A DNA stretch of 64,000 bases from Symbiodinium microadriaticum (GCA_001939145.1 LSRX01000251.1:131363-195362), one strand, 5' to 3'. Shown: positions 1-11,247, counted from the first letter of the stretch. Notes: generated from the letters alone by a model not told the origin. Made by a program: numbers and translations.

Positions 1-282
1 GGCTGGACTCGTCGTTGGTGGGGCCTGCTGAGCGTGGCCGTGCAGCAGGCGGTCGCGACTACGGCGCTAGGACGGGCCTGGCCCGCCCCACTGCATCCAC
101 ACCAACGCGACGCTCCTCCACTCGAGCGCGTGCTGGAGCTCGCAGCCCCGGCAGGCCCCAGCCGCTTGCCGCTGCGCGCGTGAGCCCTCGTGCTCGCGCA
201 GCTGCAGCACTGTAGGACTCTGTAGGCAGTTAGCCTGTCTCCTAGCTGGGACAGCGGCCCACTTTTGCAGGAAAAAAAAAAA
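1..282 (+). mobile_element. 3' end of a poly(A)-tailed non-LTR-type retroelement (5' part lies outside the window)
   Basis: The first 183 bases are an open frame ending in TGA, with a C-terminal peptide containing RRWWGLLSVAVQ and a following TTALGRAWPAP. About 90 bases of 3' UTR follow and then a run of 11 A (272-282). The same peptide pattern, RRWWG-x-LSVAVQ-x-AVA-x-TALG-x-AWPA, occurs at about 2000-2130, again followed by an A tract, so this is a repeated family and not a host gene. The A tail points to target-primed reverse transcription. I do not recognise the protein family; assignment to a LINE 3' end is inferred from the tail and from the recurrence. Confidence 0.6.
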
Positions 283-644
283 TTAATGTTCGACTTTCTC
301 ATACAAATGATGTGGATATTGTTTGACCAATGGCAGTTTTTGGCAAATATTTTTCCCAGAGAACGATATCGCGAGCCCGCAGGATGCTCACCAGCATTCT
401 CTTGGCGCCATCCAATGCCGACACGTCAAAACGACCGCGCCGCCGGACCAGCCTTCCCATTTCGGAGCCGCAAACCTCTGCGTGACGCTCGCGTGTCCTC
501 AGCGATTCAGAGGAGGGTAGGCAGCGGACAAATCTCGTCACGATGGTGGAGGACTATGACCTTGTTTTGGAGTATGCATTCAGAGCTCGAGCCACTGAAA
601 GATGCATGCAGCTGTGATTGGATTGGACGATAAGCCCATCTGAT
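283..644. other. AT-richer spacer, no gene recognised
   Basis: This stretch lies between the A tail at 272-282 and the first LINE monomer. It has no extended frame with recognisable motifs on either strand. It may be the 5'-most part of the LINE leader. Confidence 0.4.
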
Positions 645-1310
645 GTGGTCCCTCATTGCCCTGACATCTTTGATGTCGTCACTGCTCCCCTCATAAGTGG
701 TCCTAAAACCCAATCCGTGCTTGCCGTTCTCTTGTGGTCCCTAAACCAACTCTTGTTTTCTTGCTTCGATCGGTGTTGTACATTGCTGAGCTTGAACATG
801 TCATGTTAAGATGTACCTTGGAAACTAGTCTTGGCAGTGTTTATTGAGCGCTGTGTGGCTGTTTGGCGCTGGTCCGAGTATCGTCACTGTAGTCGCTGTT
901 CCCTTTCATCTATGGTCCTAAAACCAAAACCGTGGTTGCCGATCCCTTCCTGAGTGGTCCTTAAACCAAATCTTTTCCTTTTCCTTGTTTCGATTGGTGC
1001 TGTACATTGCTGAGCCTCAACATGCCATGTTAAGATGTGCCTTGGATACCTTGTTTGGCTGTGTATATTGAGTGCTGTGGACCTTCCGGCATTGGTCCGA
1101 GCATCTCCACTGTAGTCACTGTTTCCCTTCAACTGTGGTCCTTAAACCTTAACTGTTGTTGTCGATCCCTTTCTGGGTGGTCCTAATACCTTTCTTCTTG
1201 TTTTCTTGCTGCGATCGGTTGTAAGTTGCTGAGTTTGAACATGACATTTTATGGTGCGCCCTGGAAATTAACCTCGGCGGTGTTATTGAGCGCTGAACCC
1301 TTCGGCCGAC
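645..1310 (+). repeat. Three ~222-bp tandem monomers in the LINE leader
   Basis: Units begin near 645, 869 and 1091. Each carries TGGTCC near its start, then a TGGTCCTAAAACC-type block, a second TGGTCCT(T)AAACC block, a TGTACATTGCTGAG-type block, then CTTGAACATG and ATTGAGCGCTG before the next unit. Spacing is about 222-224 bp, with perhaps 75-80 % identity by eye. They sit directly upstream of the ORF1 start at 1654, as promoter monomers do in some mammalian L1 families. A promoter role here is inference. Confidence 0.75.
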
Positions 1311-1653
1311 ATCAAGGCTTACCCTGGTGGATGATCATGGGATTGGCCAAGTTTTTTTTTTGTGTTCCTGCTCCTTCGACCTTGATTGTGACCTATTGTT
1401 TCTTGGGAAGTCTTTGATCACCAGTCTGGCCTACCAGCGCTGCGTGTATCATTGCTTTTTTGTTTTTTCTTTGCTTGTATGTTTTTTCCTTTGTGTGTAG
1501 TTTCAACTACTATCCGATTGAGCGCCAGACTGATTATTGCCCTGTTGAGTACTCGATGGAATGTTGTGCAGCAACGTTGCGGATCCATGCTCTGTCGCAT
1601 GATGAACTCATGCGGCTTGAGATTCCAGATTCCTCACCAGGACCAAAAGAACC

Positions 1654-1985
1654 ATGGATTCTTTCGACTTCCTCTCTGGATTTGGAGTTGATGTTGGGAA
1701 GGCTCGTGACAGTTTGCAGAGGCTATCGTAAAGAATGTCGCGACGAAGGACAATTTGAAATGCCATTCTGTGCGCTTGTTGGTGGACCTCTGGAAAGCTA
1801 GAGCCCTATCGCAAGATGAAAAGGAAAACTCGGGCAGAACCATCGAACTCATTGTCAAAAGCCTCTTGCGTCACTTGTCCATTCCGACGCTGAGTTGGGC
1901 AAAAATTGCAGCTGAAGCGATTGATCTTATGTCTGAACATGCTGGCCGAGATTCCCACAAAGCTTTGCCCCACCATGAGTCCAGA
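1654..1985 (+). pseudogene. LINE ORF1, amino-terminal remnant
   Basis: ATG 1654 opens a frame beginning MDSFDFLSGFGVDVGK. It meets a TAA after 25 codons, and coding character then continues in another frame (1755 onward: KCHSVRLLVDLWKARALS, then a helix-rich stretch with LSWAKIAAEAIDLM). The frame runs into the nested retroelement end near 1985. No conserved domain was recognised; the ORF1 call rests on position between the leader monomers and the endonuclease. The start choice rests on the ATG following the leader. Confidence 0.45.
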
Positions 1986-2194
1986 TCCTCTGGTGAGATC
2001 CGGCTGGGCCAGGCGTTGGTGGGGAGCCCTCTCTGTCGCGGTCCAGCTCGCCGTTGCGAGCACGGCCTTGGGCTGTGCTTGGCCGGCGGCCCCGTTACCT
2101 GGGCCGAGCGACGGCCCTGCACTGGACTAGTTGTAGGAGCGAGGTAGCTGCGTCACCTTCTCGCAGGCGGAAAAGTCAAAAAAAAAAAAAAAAA
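1985..2194 (+). mobile_element. Second poly(A)-tailed retroelement 3' end, nested in LINE ORF1
   Basis: Translated residues RRWWGALSVAVQLAVA then STALGCAWPA match the C-terminal peptide of the element at 1-282. A short 3' UTR and 17 A (2178-2194) follow. The ORF1-like reading resumes just downstream, so this is a 5'-truncated insertion into the LINE. The left edge is uncertain by tens of bases and I could not find a clear target-site duplication. Confidence 0.6.
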
Positions 2195-2213
2195 CTGTCT
2201 CGCCCGGAATCAT

Positions 2214-3849
2214 GGATCCTCGTTCAGTGCATTGCCTCACCGTCACCGAACCAGATCTCCCAGAAGAAGTGTGCCCCGACAGATTGTGCGTGAAGTTTCG
2301 CGATCAATGCCGACCACTCGCTCAAAGGCTCGTGCTGCACCTCCGCCGAGGCCGGCGCCACCGTGTGACAAAGTGAGTCGTGATGTGTTCAGACAAGAAG
2401 GCTTATTAGTGGAGACTCCTGATTTCCACCCACCACAACACGATGCAAGATCAACTCTTCGACCTCGAGCCCTCTTTCCAGTGGATCCACATGAGCCAGT
2501 GCCGGTTCAACCTGGTGAAACACCATGCCGTGGTGTCTTGCATGTACTCAGTCACCGCGAGCAGTGCAATCCTCCAGCCACGCAGGGGCTTGAGGATGCT
2601 GAGAGGCCAAGGTCTCTGGGTGCTTCTGTGCAAGGCCTTCCGAAAGCGTACCACAAGTTTGATGAGCAAAGATCCAAATGGCGACCTCTTTGCCCACGAA
2701 TGATCATGATGGAGCACAATGACCCTTCGTTTCGACCTCTGAGTCCTGAAGATACGGTGGATTTCGTGTTCGTGTCGGAAGAACAAAATAACAAAATCGC
2801 AATGACAAGCTGTTCCTTTTCTACAGAGAGTTGGCCAGAGCGGGCATTTATGTTGACTTGCTTCACCTTGGGACGGAGCATCATGCTCTCGTTAATGCTG
2901 TCGGGAATAAGGGGTCTGGCTCTGTTCCGGCAGTGCAAACGAAACTTGGTCCGAGCATCAATTTTGACATTACGACTTCAGGGAGAGTGCGCCTGGATGG
3001 TAAAATGGATTCGAAAGAAATCCTGGCAGCTATGATGCGCCGGGCTTTTGCCCCGTTCAATGCCATCCAGATGTCTCGTCAGGTGAATGCTAGGGGAGCA
3101 ATGGGCCAGAACAACGAGGCGATGCGTGTTCAATCTTGGTTGCTACAACGCAAAGGTATGGTCCTCACGATTGGCCCGGCGTGTGTGTTTGATTTCATGG
3201 GTCAGTCTGGCATTTGGGACAAGATACACTCTCTTCTGGGAGCTCGAGGCGCCACGCCGAACAACTGCATTCCATGGACAATTTTCACTAGACAAAGAGT
3301 GTCTATCTCGATATGGCCCTCGGGAAAAGTTGTTCTTCAACACCAGCGAGCTGAACCAATGGCAGTTGAAACGGTAGAAAGAATTCTGCTGGACCATTTT
3401 CAGGCATCCTGGCTGTCCGTGCCCGATTGGGAAATGATTGAATGCGGTCAAGAAAAAAAGGTAACTTATGGCATTCAAGGAGAGACTGCGAGGCAACAGG
3501 CTGGCAAGCTTTTTGGTTAAGCGGGGCTCTTCACACTATGAGTTGCTATGCAAGAGCTGAGCCGCTTGCCATCTCAATCAGTTGCCCTCCACCCCTGTTC
3601 ATCGTTGGCAAAAGTGATGCTGCAGTTGTGAACGATGCGCTGGCCGAGTTGCGCTCGTGTCTCCTGACAAACCTTGCTTCTCTGAAGGCTTCCTCACATA
3701 TCTTGTGGGATTATGCTCGTGTGCAAGCTGAGCTCCAAGACTCAAGATCTTGTGCCCACATTTTGCGACGATGTGATCTTTCCTCTCCCGGTTTGTTGCC
3801 ATTGGTCAGCCATTCCATTGATGCCTTGCTGAATTTAGGGTGCGTGTAG
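2214..3849 (+). pseudogene. LINE ORF1, remainder, broken by frame changes
   Basis: From ATG 2214 or 2232 a proline- and arginine-rich frame runs on and passes through a stretch with SEEQNNKIAMTSCSF. Near 2830 coding character moves to the frame that ends at 3520 (residues such as LGPSINFDITTSGRVRLDGK and WLSVPDWEMIECG). It changes again to the frame ending at 3849 (AAVVNDALAELRSCLL). At least two frame changes are therefore needed. No nucleic-acid-binding motif is visible. Assigned by position only; it could instead be two small ORFs. Confidence 0.4.
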
Positions 3850-3904
3850 TACTTTTGCCGCGACTCTGGGCTGTCACGACATCTTGTTGTGGAAGTTCTT
3901 CTTG

Positions 3905-4810
3905 TTCTTGGGGGGGGGGGGGGAGGTTGGGGTGCAGTGATAAACCTCATACTTACGTGCTTAGAAGTCTCGACAGCTGAAAGTCTTAGTCTGAAGCCTG
4001 AACATTCAACAACAACCCTCAAGACACAACACCTCAAACTCTGAAGTCTGCAGCCTGAACCTTCAACAGCAACCTTGAGCATCCTCACCCTGGGGGCCTA
4101 CTCTGAACTGCGAGGCCTCTACAGGACCTTGGGGGGCATTCTATCCAATAGATCATTAGGAACCCTCCGAAATGGGTATGCGAGAGTTATAAGGGCTTGT
4201 GTCTTCTGTATTACTGCGGATGCATCAAGAAGACCAGGTTCCGGAGTCCGAGGCTGCGAGGTGTGGCGTGATTGGAGCACAAAATTCGGCTTCAAGACTA
4301 CGGCGTGCAAAGTAAAGCTTCTGTAGGCGCTGTCGATAAATGATCAGCACTGCAGCCACTTCCGGTGTCGGAGGACTGCGCTTCAAGCCAGAAACCTCTC
4401 GGGACAGGTCTGCTGCAGATGCCATGCATGAGAGCCTTCCACGGCAATGCTCCCCTTCTGTCTTCCGTGAAAACTGCATAACTCACCACAATCTCACGGA
4501 AGTCTGCAGACACCACTTGTGTCAAAGATTTGTGCGTGTCGTCTGCTTCCAGCCAAGGGATGTTCCAAAAACCTATCAAGCAAGGAGGTCCAGGCCGACC
4601 ACTGGCTCGCAGCAGCATTGCATCACTCAATGCCTCCAGAAGTTCAAAAGAAGGAACGTAATCCTCCAGCTGAACGTCCATGAAATTTCAAATTTACATG
4701 GCCACGAAACACCGAGAGGGTAGCCACTCGCGTCCTACAGCTCTGAAGTTCCAAGACGCAACATCAATTGTTTTTTAGGATGTGTCCTTATGCACATGCC
4801 TGATACGATG
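3905..4810. other. Interruption between LINE ORF1 and endonuclease: G tract, short duplication, minus-strand frame
   Basis: A run of 14-15 G sits at about 3910-3924. A ~50-bp near-direct duplication follows (TCTGAAGCCTGAACATTCAAC near 3991 and TCTGAAGTCTGCAGCCTGAAC near 4041, written here only in part). On the minus strand an uninterrupted 127-codon frame covers 4298-4681, with IGFWNIPWLEADDTHKS and CSRPVPRGFWLEAQ. I do not recognise it; it could be an inverted piece of another element. Nothing on the + strand continues ORF1 or the endonuclease here. Confidence 0.35.
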
Positions 4811-4821
4811 TCTGTCACGCT

Positions 4822-5772
4822 ATGATTATGAAAGTCTTACGCACTCAGAAAATGCTGTCCCTGCCAGTACAAAAGCAATGTTGCCTGTGGATGCAGTACA
4901 AAAGAATCTACCTCAGAACCGCAAAGACAGCACACATGTCAGCAATCTGCAACGAAATGCGCGGCAAACGTACTAAACGCGCCCTGAATTTAGCGCAGGA
5001 TTGGGCGTCCCTTGCAGCGGAAGTCCTTGATGTTCTGAAAGGCCGAGCTCGCAAACGCAAATTCAGCAAAAAGCAAAGTGGTCTCAGCGTTGCAGCGCCG
5101 TTGACTGGCCCCAAGTTAAAGCGAACCAGTGCAATCAGAAGATCCGACAGTTCTGGCTCTGTTGTTGGCTTCATGCTGAACTTTGGCTTGTCTGGTGGTA
5201 TGAACCCGACGGGGTCGAACCTGGCAGTTCAGCGTTGCTTCGACTTTGGGTTCTATGCTGCCTCCTTGAAGGCAAAGTGGGGATTTGCAGTTGGGTGCCG
5301 TCGTCCGATCGGTGTTTCAATCACGAAGGCCATCCGATCCTTTCCGTGGATTGTCACTGGCCATGAAAGCATTCACTATGATGCTGTGAGCTTGTTCATT
5401 TCCCCTGACGTTGCTCCAGCCATTGTGTGGCTGTCGCACATGTCCTTTTCCACCCGTTCACTTTGGGTAGATGTTGGGGGTGTGGAGATATGGTCATGTC
5501 TGTATCTACCTCCGTCCTCGAGTGTGGACATGCAAACGCGCAAAGCGCTGGTGGCCATGTATTTTCATGAGTGGGACCAGATGTGGGAAATCCAAAAGAA
5601 GCGAGCTACGAAATCAGGTTGGTCGACTACGATGCATGGTTGCGGAGACCTCAACCCATGCCCTGAACTCATGCGCATTTTCCAAGGGTCGATGATGGAA
5701 AGAGGCATTGTATGGGCGTCTGACACCTCTGTGCCCACTCATTCCAAGGGCAATACGTTGGATTTCGTGTGA
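4822..5772 (+). pseudogene. LINE ORF2: endonuclease region (exonuclease-endonuclease-phosphatase fold)
   Basis: A 316-codon open frame. Its N-terminal third is basic. The catalytic-type residues of an apurinic endonuclease domain follow: LPPSS after a strand (LWVDVGGVEIWSCLYL), then GDLNPCPE, corresponding to the family GD-x-N motif, and a C-terminal THSKGNTLDFV, corresponding to the family T-x3-G-x3-D motif. This domain nicks target DNA to prime reverse transcription at the insertion site. It ends in TGA at 5770-5772 while homologous coding seems to go on in another frame, so the polyprotein is broken here. The family call is fairly secure; activity is not expected. Confidence 0.65.
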
Positions 5773-5862
5773 ACGATTCGACAAGAAGCTCCGCCCAATG
5801 TTGTACTCCATGATGGGTGTCATTGTCGGTGTCGAGGCTGTGAGAATGCTTGATGTGGAGAT

Positions 5863-6786
5863 TTGGCATCGGCAACGGGCAGTAATGACCTGGATCACCG
5901 TGCCTTTACTTTCAGTACATGCCTGGGATCCTCCCAAGTGCAGGCATTGTCTTTCATTGTAAAGTTTCCGAAGGACCAGGACATGTGGGATGTTGCAGTT
6001 GGTGTCTTTGCAGCCCTGCTGCTGCGCCTACTCGGCACTGATCTGGAAGGATGCCTTGATTCTCCCAAGCACCTTGCTTGGTACACTGTGAAGGTGCGGA
6101 GGCATGTACTTGAAGCTTCGGCAGCTGTGTGGGAAGCTCTTCTCGCCATGTCTGCTTATGCATCGGGCCTAGTCACATTACGCCCCATGGAACGCATGCC
6201 ATCAGTTCCTGTAGTTGTGCGAAATGCCTTCCAGAAGCTGTTGAAGCTGCAGTCCAGCCGTGATGAGGATCATGTTGGTTCTGATCTACCCGCTGTCGCA
6301 GCAGCGCGTGCTGCGTACAGAGCAACAGTCCGTGATTGCCAGTTGGAGGTCCAAGATGGACGTGTGCGCACTTTCATGCAGCATTGCTCTTCCAAGGATG
6401 GATCTGCAGACAAGTTCCTGGCCAAATGCCTCCGTCAAAATCCTCTGGGTCTGCCTGACTTCATGTTTGCTGCAACGAACCAAGTCCTCCGTGGACATGA
6501 AGTTCTTGAAGAGGCAGTGGCTTACATGCAAAACCTGCAAGTTCCATTGCGTACGGCTGATGTCTCCCATCGCCTGGAATGTGAAAGCGCACTGGAGCTT
6601 CTACGCGCCAACCTCCGTGAGCAGGTGTATGTTACACTGGAAATGTCGGGTGATGACCTCTCCTGGGACGACTGTTGTGCAGCGTGTAAAGCTATCGACT
6701 CTCATGCTGAATGTCGCTGCCTTATGCAGCCTTACTCTCAGACAACTCTGACCAGCGACATTTCCTGTGGCAGCTTCATCGTCTAG
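5863..6786 (+). pseudogene. LINE ORF2: linker between endonuclease and reverse transcriptase
   Basis: An open frame of 307 codons with no stop until 6786. It is rich in helix-forming residues and shows a Cys-rich patch near its end (DDCCAACKAIDSHAECRC). In non-LTR retrotransposons the segment between endonuclease and RT is long and poorly conserved, which fits. No catalytic motif is visible. The end at 6786 (GTC TAG) falls just before RT-like residues appear in another frame, so the stop is probably a mutation. Confidence 0.5.
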
Positions 6787-6859
6787 CCTTGAAACTCGGT
6801 ATGTCTGCGAAACTTTGGACCACTCAGGATCTGTACCATTTCCTTACCCTCCCGCAACC

Positions 6860-8064
6860 CTCAGGCATTGAGCTCTTTCAGGATCCTGGGTTTAAATGCA
6901 GCACAAGGTCGCCTTCAAGAAGAAATTTGGGCCCAATTGCAGCCCAAACTTTGGATGCATACTGGATCCTTCCAGGAAGGGCGATCCGAATGTTTGATGG
7001 TTGTGGCGTCGGATCTATGCGTCATCCAAATGCGCTCTGCCTTGGGCCTGCCGTCGGGTATGGTGTTGGTTGACAGACAAGAGGCTTTCGACTCACAGTG
7101 GCGCCCATCCATGATCCTGCCGCTTGCCAAGTTGGTTCCTCCAAGACTTTGGTGCGTTATGGATGAGCTCCACAAGAATACATCGATGAGTATAGTGAGC
7201 GGCTGCAATCGGTCCTCGTCGTTGACCACAAAAGTTGGTGTTGTTCAGGGACGCAAACTCAGCCCCCTGGCCTTTCTGCATTGGGCAATCTGCTCTCGAG
7301 TCTGCCGCAAATGAGGCGCTGGTAGGCCTGGGGATGAACCCTCCGCTCGAAGCTGTTGTTGCCTTCCATGCGAACGAAGACGGCTCTGAAGACGGGGATT
7401 ACGACAAACGTGAAGCCTTACATTTGCTCGGTGAAGTCCAGTCGGGATTAATATCTTGGTCCTCCGCGATGCAACGAGCTTCCTCTGACACGTTGCGCCT
7501 GACCTTACTGGACGCTGCTTCAACAGTCTCACGTCTTTCGTGGATGATACGAGGATTCCGATCTCTTGTCATGGTCATGCTGTTGCTGCCCTTCACGTAT
7601 TGGACGGTCAAGCTTCTAAGGAGCAATACCGATACAAATCTGACAAGTGCAAAGTGATTGCTCATAATTTTGGGCAGAGACGACCTGTTCCTCTTCAGGA
7701 CGGGCATGTTCAGTATTCTCAATCTGCAGTTCAGTTGGGTTGCAGTGTTGATGTGCTGCTCGATGGCAGTGCACATTTGAGTGCTATATTGGCAAAAGGT
7801 TCACACAAATTTCCTGTGCTCCTGGGCCAGATGGTTAGCATGAAACTGCCTATGCTGGCCTTGCTCCGTGCTGTGCGGGTACGAATGATTCCTGCTGTCA
7901 TGTTCGGTGTTGAACTGGTAGTAAATGTTCCTTTCTTTGACCCGTTGGATGCGTGGCTTCGTGCGACAATACCCCGTATTGTAAGTGGAGGATCGTCTTT
8001 CCTCCATTGCATGGGTGAGAGCCACGATGCTACGTGTTCGCTCGCAGGTGGATCCCAGATATGA
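6860..8064 (+). pseudogene. LINE ORF2: reverse transcriptase, catalytic core with frame breaks
   Basis: Three RT landmarks are in order. DRQEAFDSQWR near 7072-7104 corresponds to the first catalytic Asp region (family D-x3-AFD-x-V). GVVQGRKLSPLAF near 7234-7272 corresponds to G-x-RQG-x3-SP-x2-F. FVDD at 7537-7548 is the polymerase box usually written YADD or FADD. The frame stops at 7312-7314 between the second and third landmarks, with intervening coding character in a different frame, so at least two shifts are needed. Downstream residues to 8064 fit the thumb region. The enzyme would have copied element RNA onto nicked chromosomal DNA. Non-functional in this copy. Confidence 0.7.
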
Positions 8065-8673
8065 TCACGAGCGCCGCATTTTCAGTGTTGCAGAAGAGGA
8101 ACCATCTTCGTGGTCTGCTATCCTTTCCAGGAAATGTCGTGCAGTAGGTATTTCATTGCCTGAACAGACATGGGATGATTACTCTGCCAGCCAACGAGCT
8201 TACCATCTGCGTCAATTTGCCCAAACATGTGTGCTTCCTGCATTTCGCAAACATGAAGCAGTTACTTGGTGGGACCAGACTAAACAGCAACAACATTGGC
8301 AAATTGGCAACGTTGGGATCTTCATTCCTGGACTCTTGCGAGTATAGTTGGTCATGGCACTTCTATCTCTGATGCTCAAGCTTGGGTACAGTTAAAGCTG
8401 CAGGGATTTTTTACCGACGACGACAACGACGGCGTATCTCCGAGCCAAACTTGCTCTTTCTGTGGGCATGTCATTCCTGAGGATGTGGGCCATCTGTTCC
8501 GAGATTGTGATGCTTGCCGACATTTTCTTCCGCAAGCAGTCCTTATGGCCTCCCCTCAGACGACACGGACGGTGGGTAGCCTTCTGGCACATGCATCAGA
8601 AGTGCTGGAATGGGTTACAGCAGCTGGTCGACTCCGTAAAGCACGGAAGTCACGAAAACACAACCGATCCTGA
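8065..8673 (+). pseudogene. LINE ORF2: C-terminal domain with zinc knuckle
   Basis: Coding character passes through the frame ending at 8347 and then the frame of 8296-8673. The latter holds CSFCGHVIPEDVGHLFRDC, giving Cys codons at 8452, 8461 and 8506 and His at 8491 (C-x2-C-x9-H-x4-C), then another Cys at 8515. Such a knuckle at the end of ORF2 is common in non-LTR elements and contacts nucleic acid. The tail is basic (RKARKSRKHN) before TGA at 8671-8673. The spacing and end position support this being the natural C-terminus. Confidence 0.65.
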
Positions 8674-8844
8674 AAGTTGCCATGGAATGAGAAAGAAAAG
8701 TACGTGCTGTCATGGACCACCATCCTGCTTGCGAGGTTGTGTGCGTCCATGTCCACGTTCTGTATCTAGCTCTGCCTTGCTAGACCTTGTGTCCTGCTCT
8801 TCCGTAGGACTGTGTTGCATCATCTTGGATTGCAAGTTCTTTGG

Positions 8845-8905
8845 TGGTCCTAAAAACCAAGACGGTGCCTTGGTTGCGTGGTCCTAAAACCAAAACCGTG
8901 CCTTT
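8845..8905 (+). repeat. Leader-monomer motif repeated in the LINE 3' UTR
   Basis: Two copies of a TGGTCCTAAAA(A)CCAA block, each followed by an (A)GACGGTGCC or AAAACCGTGCC sequence, lie about 35 bp apart. They match the core of the 222-bp monomers at 645-1310, so the motif is present on both sides of the coding region. Confidence 0.6.
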
Positions 8906-9380
8906 GGCTCTGTGTTGCGTTTCCTAACCTAGTCCTTGATCATGTTCTATGTTGAATTGCCATCTTGCCTCAAGCCTGTGACTCGGATCTTCAGCTCCTT
9001 GACTTGTGGGATTGCAAGTCAGTATTGAGCAGATTTTGCTTTTTTGATTGTTCCCTTCGATGAAGCCCTAATGAATTATTTCCTGGTTGGCAGTTCAATC
9101 AAGATCGTTCTCCCGGCTGTTTGGATTCACCCTGTCGCCTCCAATTCTGCTTTTGCTTAGTTGTGTGGTGGACCTCTGGGTTATCCTTGCAGTCCGGCTG
9201 CCAGAGAACGTAGGGGAAGAGTCTGAAATACGCAGTGCGCAGTGAATCTCTTTCATTGCTCACTGCCTTGTTGCCAAAACACATTGACTTCTTCTCCCAG
9301 TTTTGATGCCTGCTGAGTCTGGCAGCGGTAGGCTAGGTCCGATGTCTCCTGACTTGGACTGATTGCGTGCAAAAAAAAAA

Positions 9381-10867
9381 GCAAAGGATAGTTGGCCGCG
9401 CGGGGCAGCGCAACCCAACATCAGTAACGCTGTTCGCAGATCGTCGATTTTAGGTCTGTGGAGGTATATAACGCGGGATCAAGGACGTCTCGACAATGCA
9501 GGTCGCCGATCCACCGATTTCTGGTTTTTCGAGCCGTTGCACGGCATCAGGTTTATTCACACTACCTACCCGCATCGGCCCTGTTGCAGACGCGGGCACA
9601 AGCCGCTTGTGTTGGGATTTCAGGGCCCGGTTATAGACCAAACCAAAACGCCTTCCATCACTGACGCAGAGCCGAGCAATCAGCAGCTTACCCCCGATGT
9701 TAGGTTTACGTCGCATGTCAGTGGGACGAGCACCAAGGTGCCTCCGTATTGACTCCTCGCAGAAACGAAACTGTGGTGACCACTTGCGGGCAACTTGCGG
9801 GGCTCGCAGCGCACCGTTTCCCATGCTTGTGACGAGCGCGTGCGTTAAAAGTATTTTGCGGGCCTCGCACCTGCGTCCCAAGTGCTGCTGCTGTCACGGT
9901 CCACGCGCCGAGTTTCTTCCGAGTGGTGTTTTCTCGCCGTGTAAAGGAGCGGATGAAAACTCTACCAAAAAACTGATAACTTGGCCGATACACACGCGCA
10001 GGCGCAAAACTCCGCGAAGCGCACCTGCAGCTCAGACGCGGGTTCATACGTCGTAGAACAAAGCAGCAGCTAGCAGCAGACCACTCCACCACCGCGACCC
10101 TGTACTCAAACTAACCACCACCAAGCCGGCCGACAGCAGACGAGGAAGAGGAGAACGAAGCCTGTTTTTATCCTTCAGTGTTGGTACATGGTTGGAGCAC
10201 AACTAATCTATTGAAATTCCGGCGTGCGTGATAATAATCAAGTTCCGGTGGGATTGAAACACAGACAACCAGATAGATTTTCTATGAAGGAGGCCTGCAA
10301 AGGCGAACCGCCAAGAAATTTGCAGAAAAAAGTGAGAAAGAAGAGCGAGGGGGTGACATGATCGCAAAACGGATCACCAGCGTATTGTGGCAAGGCACCG
10401 CCAAAGCTGCACAAGCTGGCTACAGGCCCAACCTGGAGATTTCGCATTTCGCAATTCATTGAGAAGTTGCTTGAGCAGGGGTAAAGAATCGTGACGGATT
10501 TTGCGCATTTCGCAAGAAGAAACACAGGCCTGATGGCCTGGAGCCTCACTGTGGGGCTTTGGGTCGGCCTGGAAGCATGGCAGCTGTGGAAGTCCATTTC
10601 GGCGTGGGAAGTTGGTGCCCCACCGCCCGAGGCATGGGGCGGGTGTTTAAACAGGGAAGCAAGTCTAGTGTGTGGATTAGAGTCAGCAAATGCTGCCACG
10701 ACTGTCGCCAGCTGAATTATTGCATTTGTTGTCGTGGCCGTTATCGTCGAGTGCTACTTCCGCCATTGCAGCTGTAGCTTATGACTCTGCTGCAGCTGCT
10801 GCATCCAGTGGTACCACATATTCAGGAAGCTTATATAAGCCCTCCCTGGTAAGCACAGTTGTCGGCC
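9381..10867. other. Unassigned spacer
   Basis: Follows the LINE A tail. Short frames exist on both strands, the longest a 153-codon minus-strand frame at 10238-10699, but none shows a family motif, a plausible exon chain or codon regularity. I see no RNA gene. Confidence 0.3.
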
Positions 10868-10975
10868 TCAATACGCTCGCCTGCCCTGAGCTTCAACGGC
10901 CCCCTGTCAAGCTTCAATAGACCCGCCCAAAGAACGTCAATAGGCACCCTGTTAAGCCTCAACAGGCTGATGGAA
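10868..10975 (+). repeat. Degenerate 21-23-bp minisatellite
   Basis: Units of the type AGCTTCAA(C/T)(G/A)G followed by about ten C-rich bases start at about 10889, 10910, 10931 and 10954. A diverged unit precedes them, and a related block (AGCCTCGATAG) recurs near 11039. Confidence 0.55.
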
Positions 10976-11173
10976 CGTTCGATTTTTATGCCTCGCACAG
11001 CACCCTTTTTATCAACAGCTAATCACGATTCGCCGCATAAGCCTCGATAGCGCCCTCGATAAAAAATAGCCACCCAAAAAAAATTACCTCTAAATAGCCT
11101 TCGCTGGAGGTTGTGCTTTCTTTGGGGCGGGGTATGTGACCCCCTCCCGTTTCCACCCTATGATACTACTTCG

Positions 11174-11247
11174 ATGACGACGACGACGACGATGACTACT
11201 ACGACTGCGACAACGACTACGACAACTACGACGACGACGACGACTAC

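Larger units (their letters stand above)
283..9380 (+). mobile_element. Decayed LINE-type retrotransposon, about 9 kb with nested insertions
   Basis: The order along the + strand is: tandem leader monomers (645-1310), an ORF1-like region from ATG 1654 to about 3849, an apurinic-type endonuclease region (4822-5772), a linker (5863-6786), reverse transcriptase motifs (about 6860-8064), a C-terminal zinc knuckle (8452-8517), a 3' UTR and ten A at 9371-9380. This is the standard layout of an endonuclease-bearing non-LTR retrotransposon. Stops and frame changes break every ORF, so the copy is inactive. A second retroelement end (about 1985-2194) is nested in ORF1, and about 3900-4810 looks foreign or rearranged. 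The left boundary is a guess: either directly after the A tract at 282 or at the first monomer. Confidence 0.75.
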
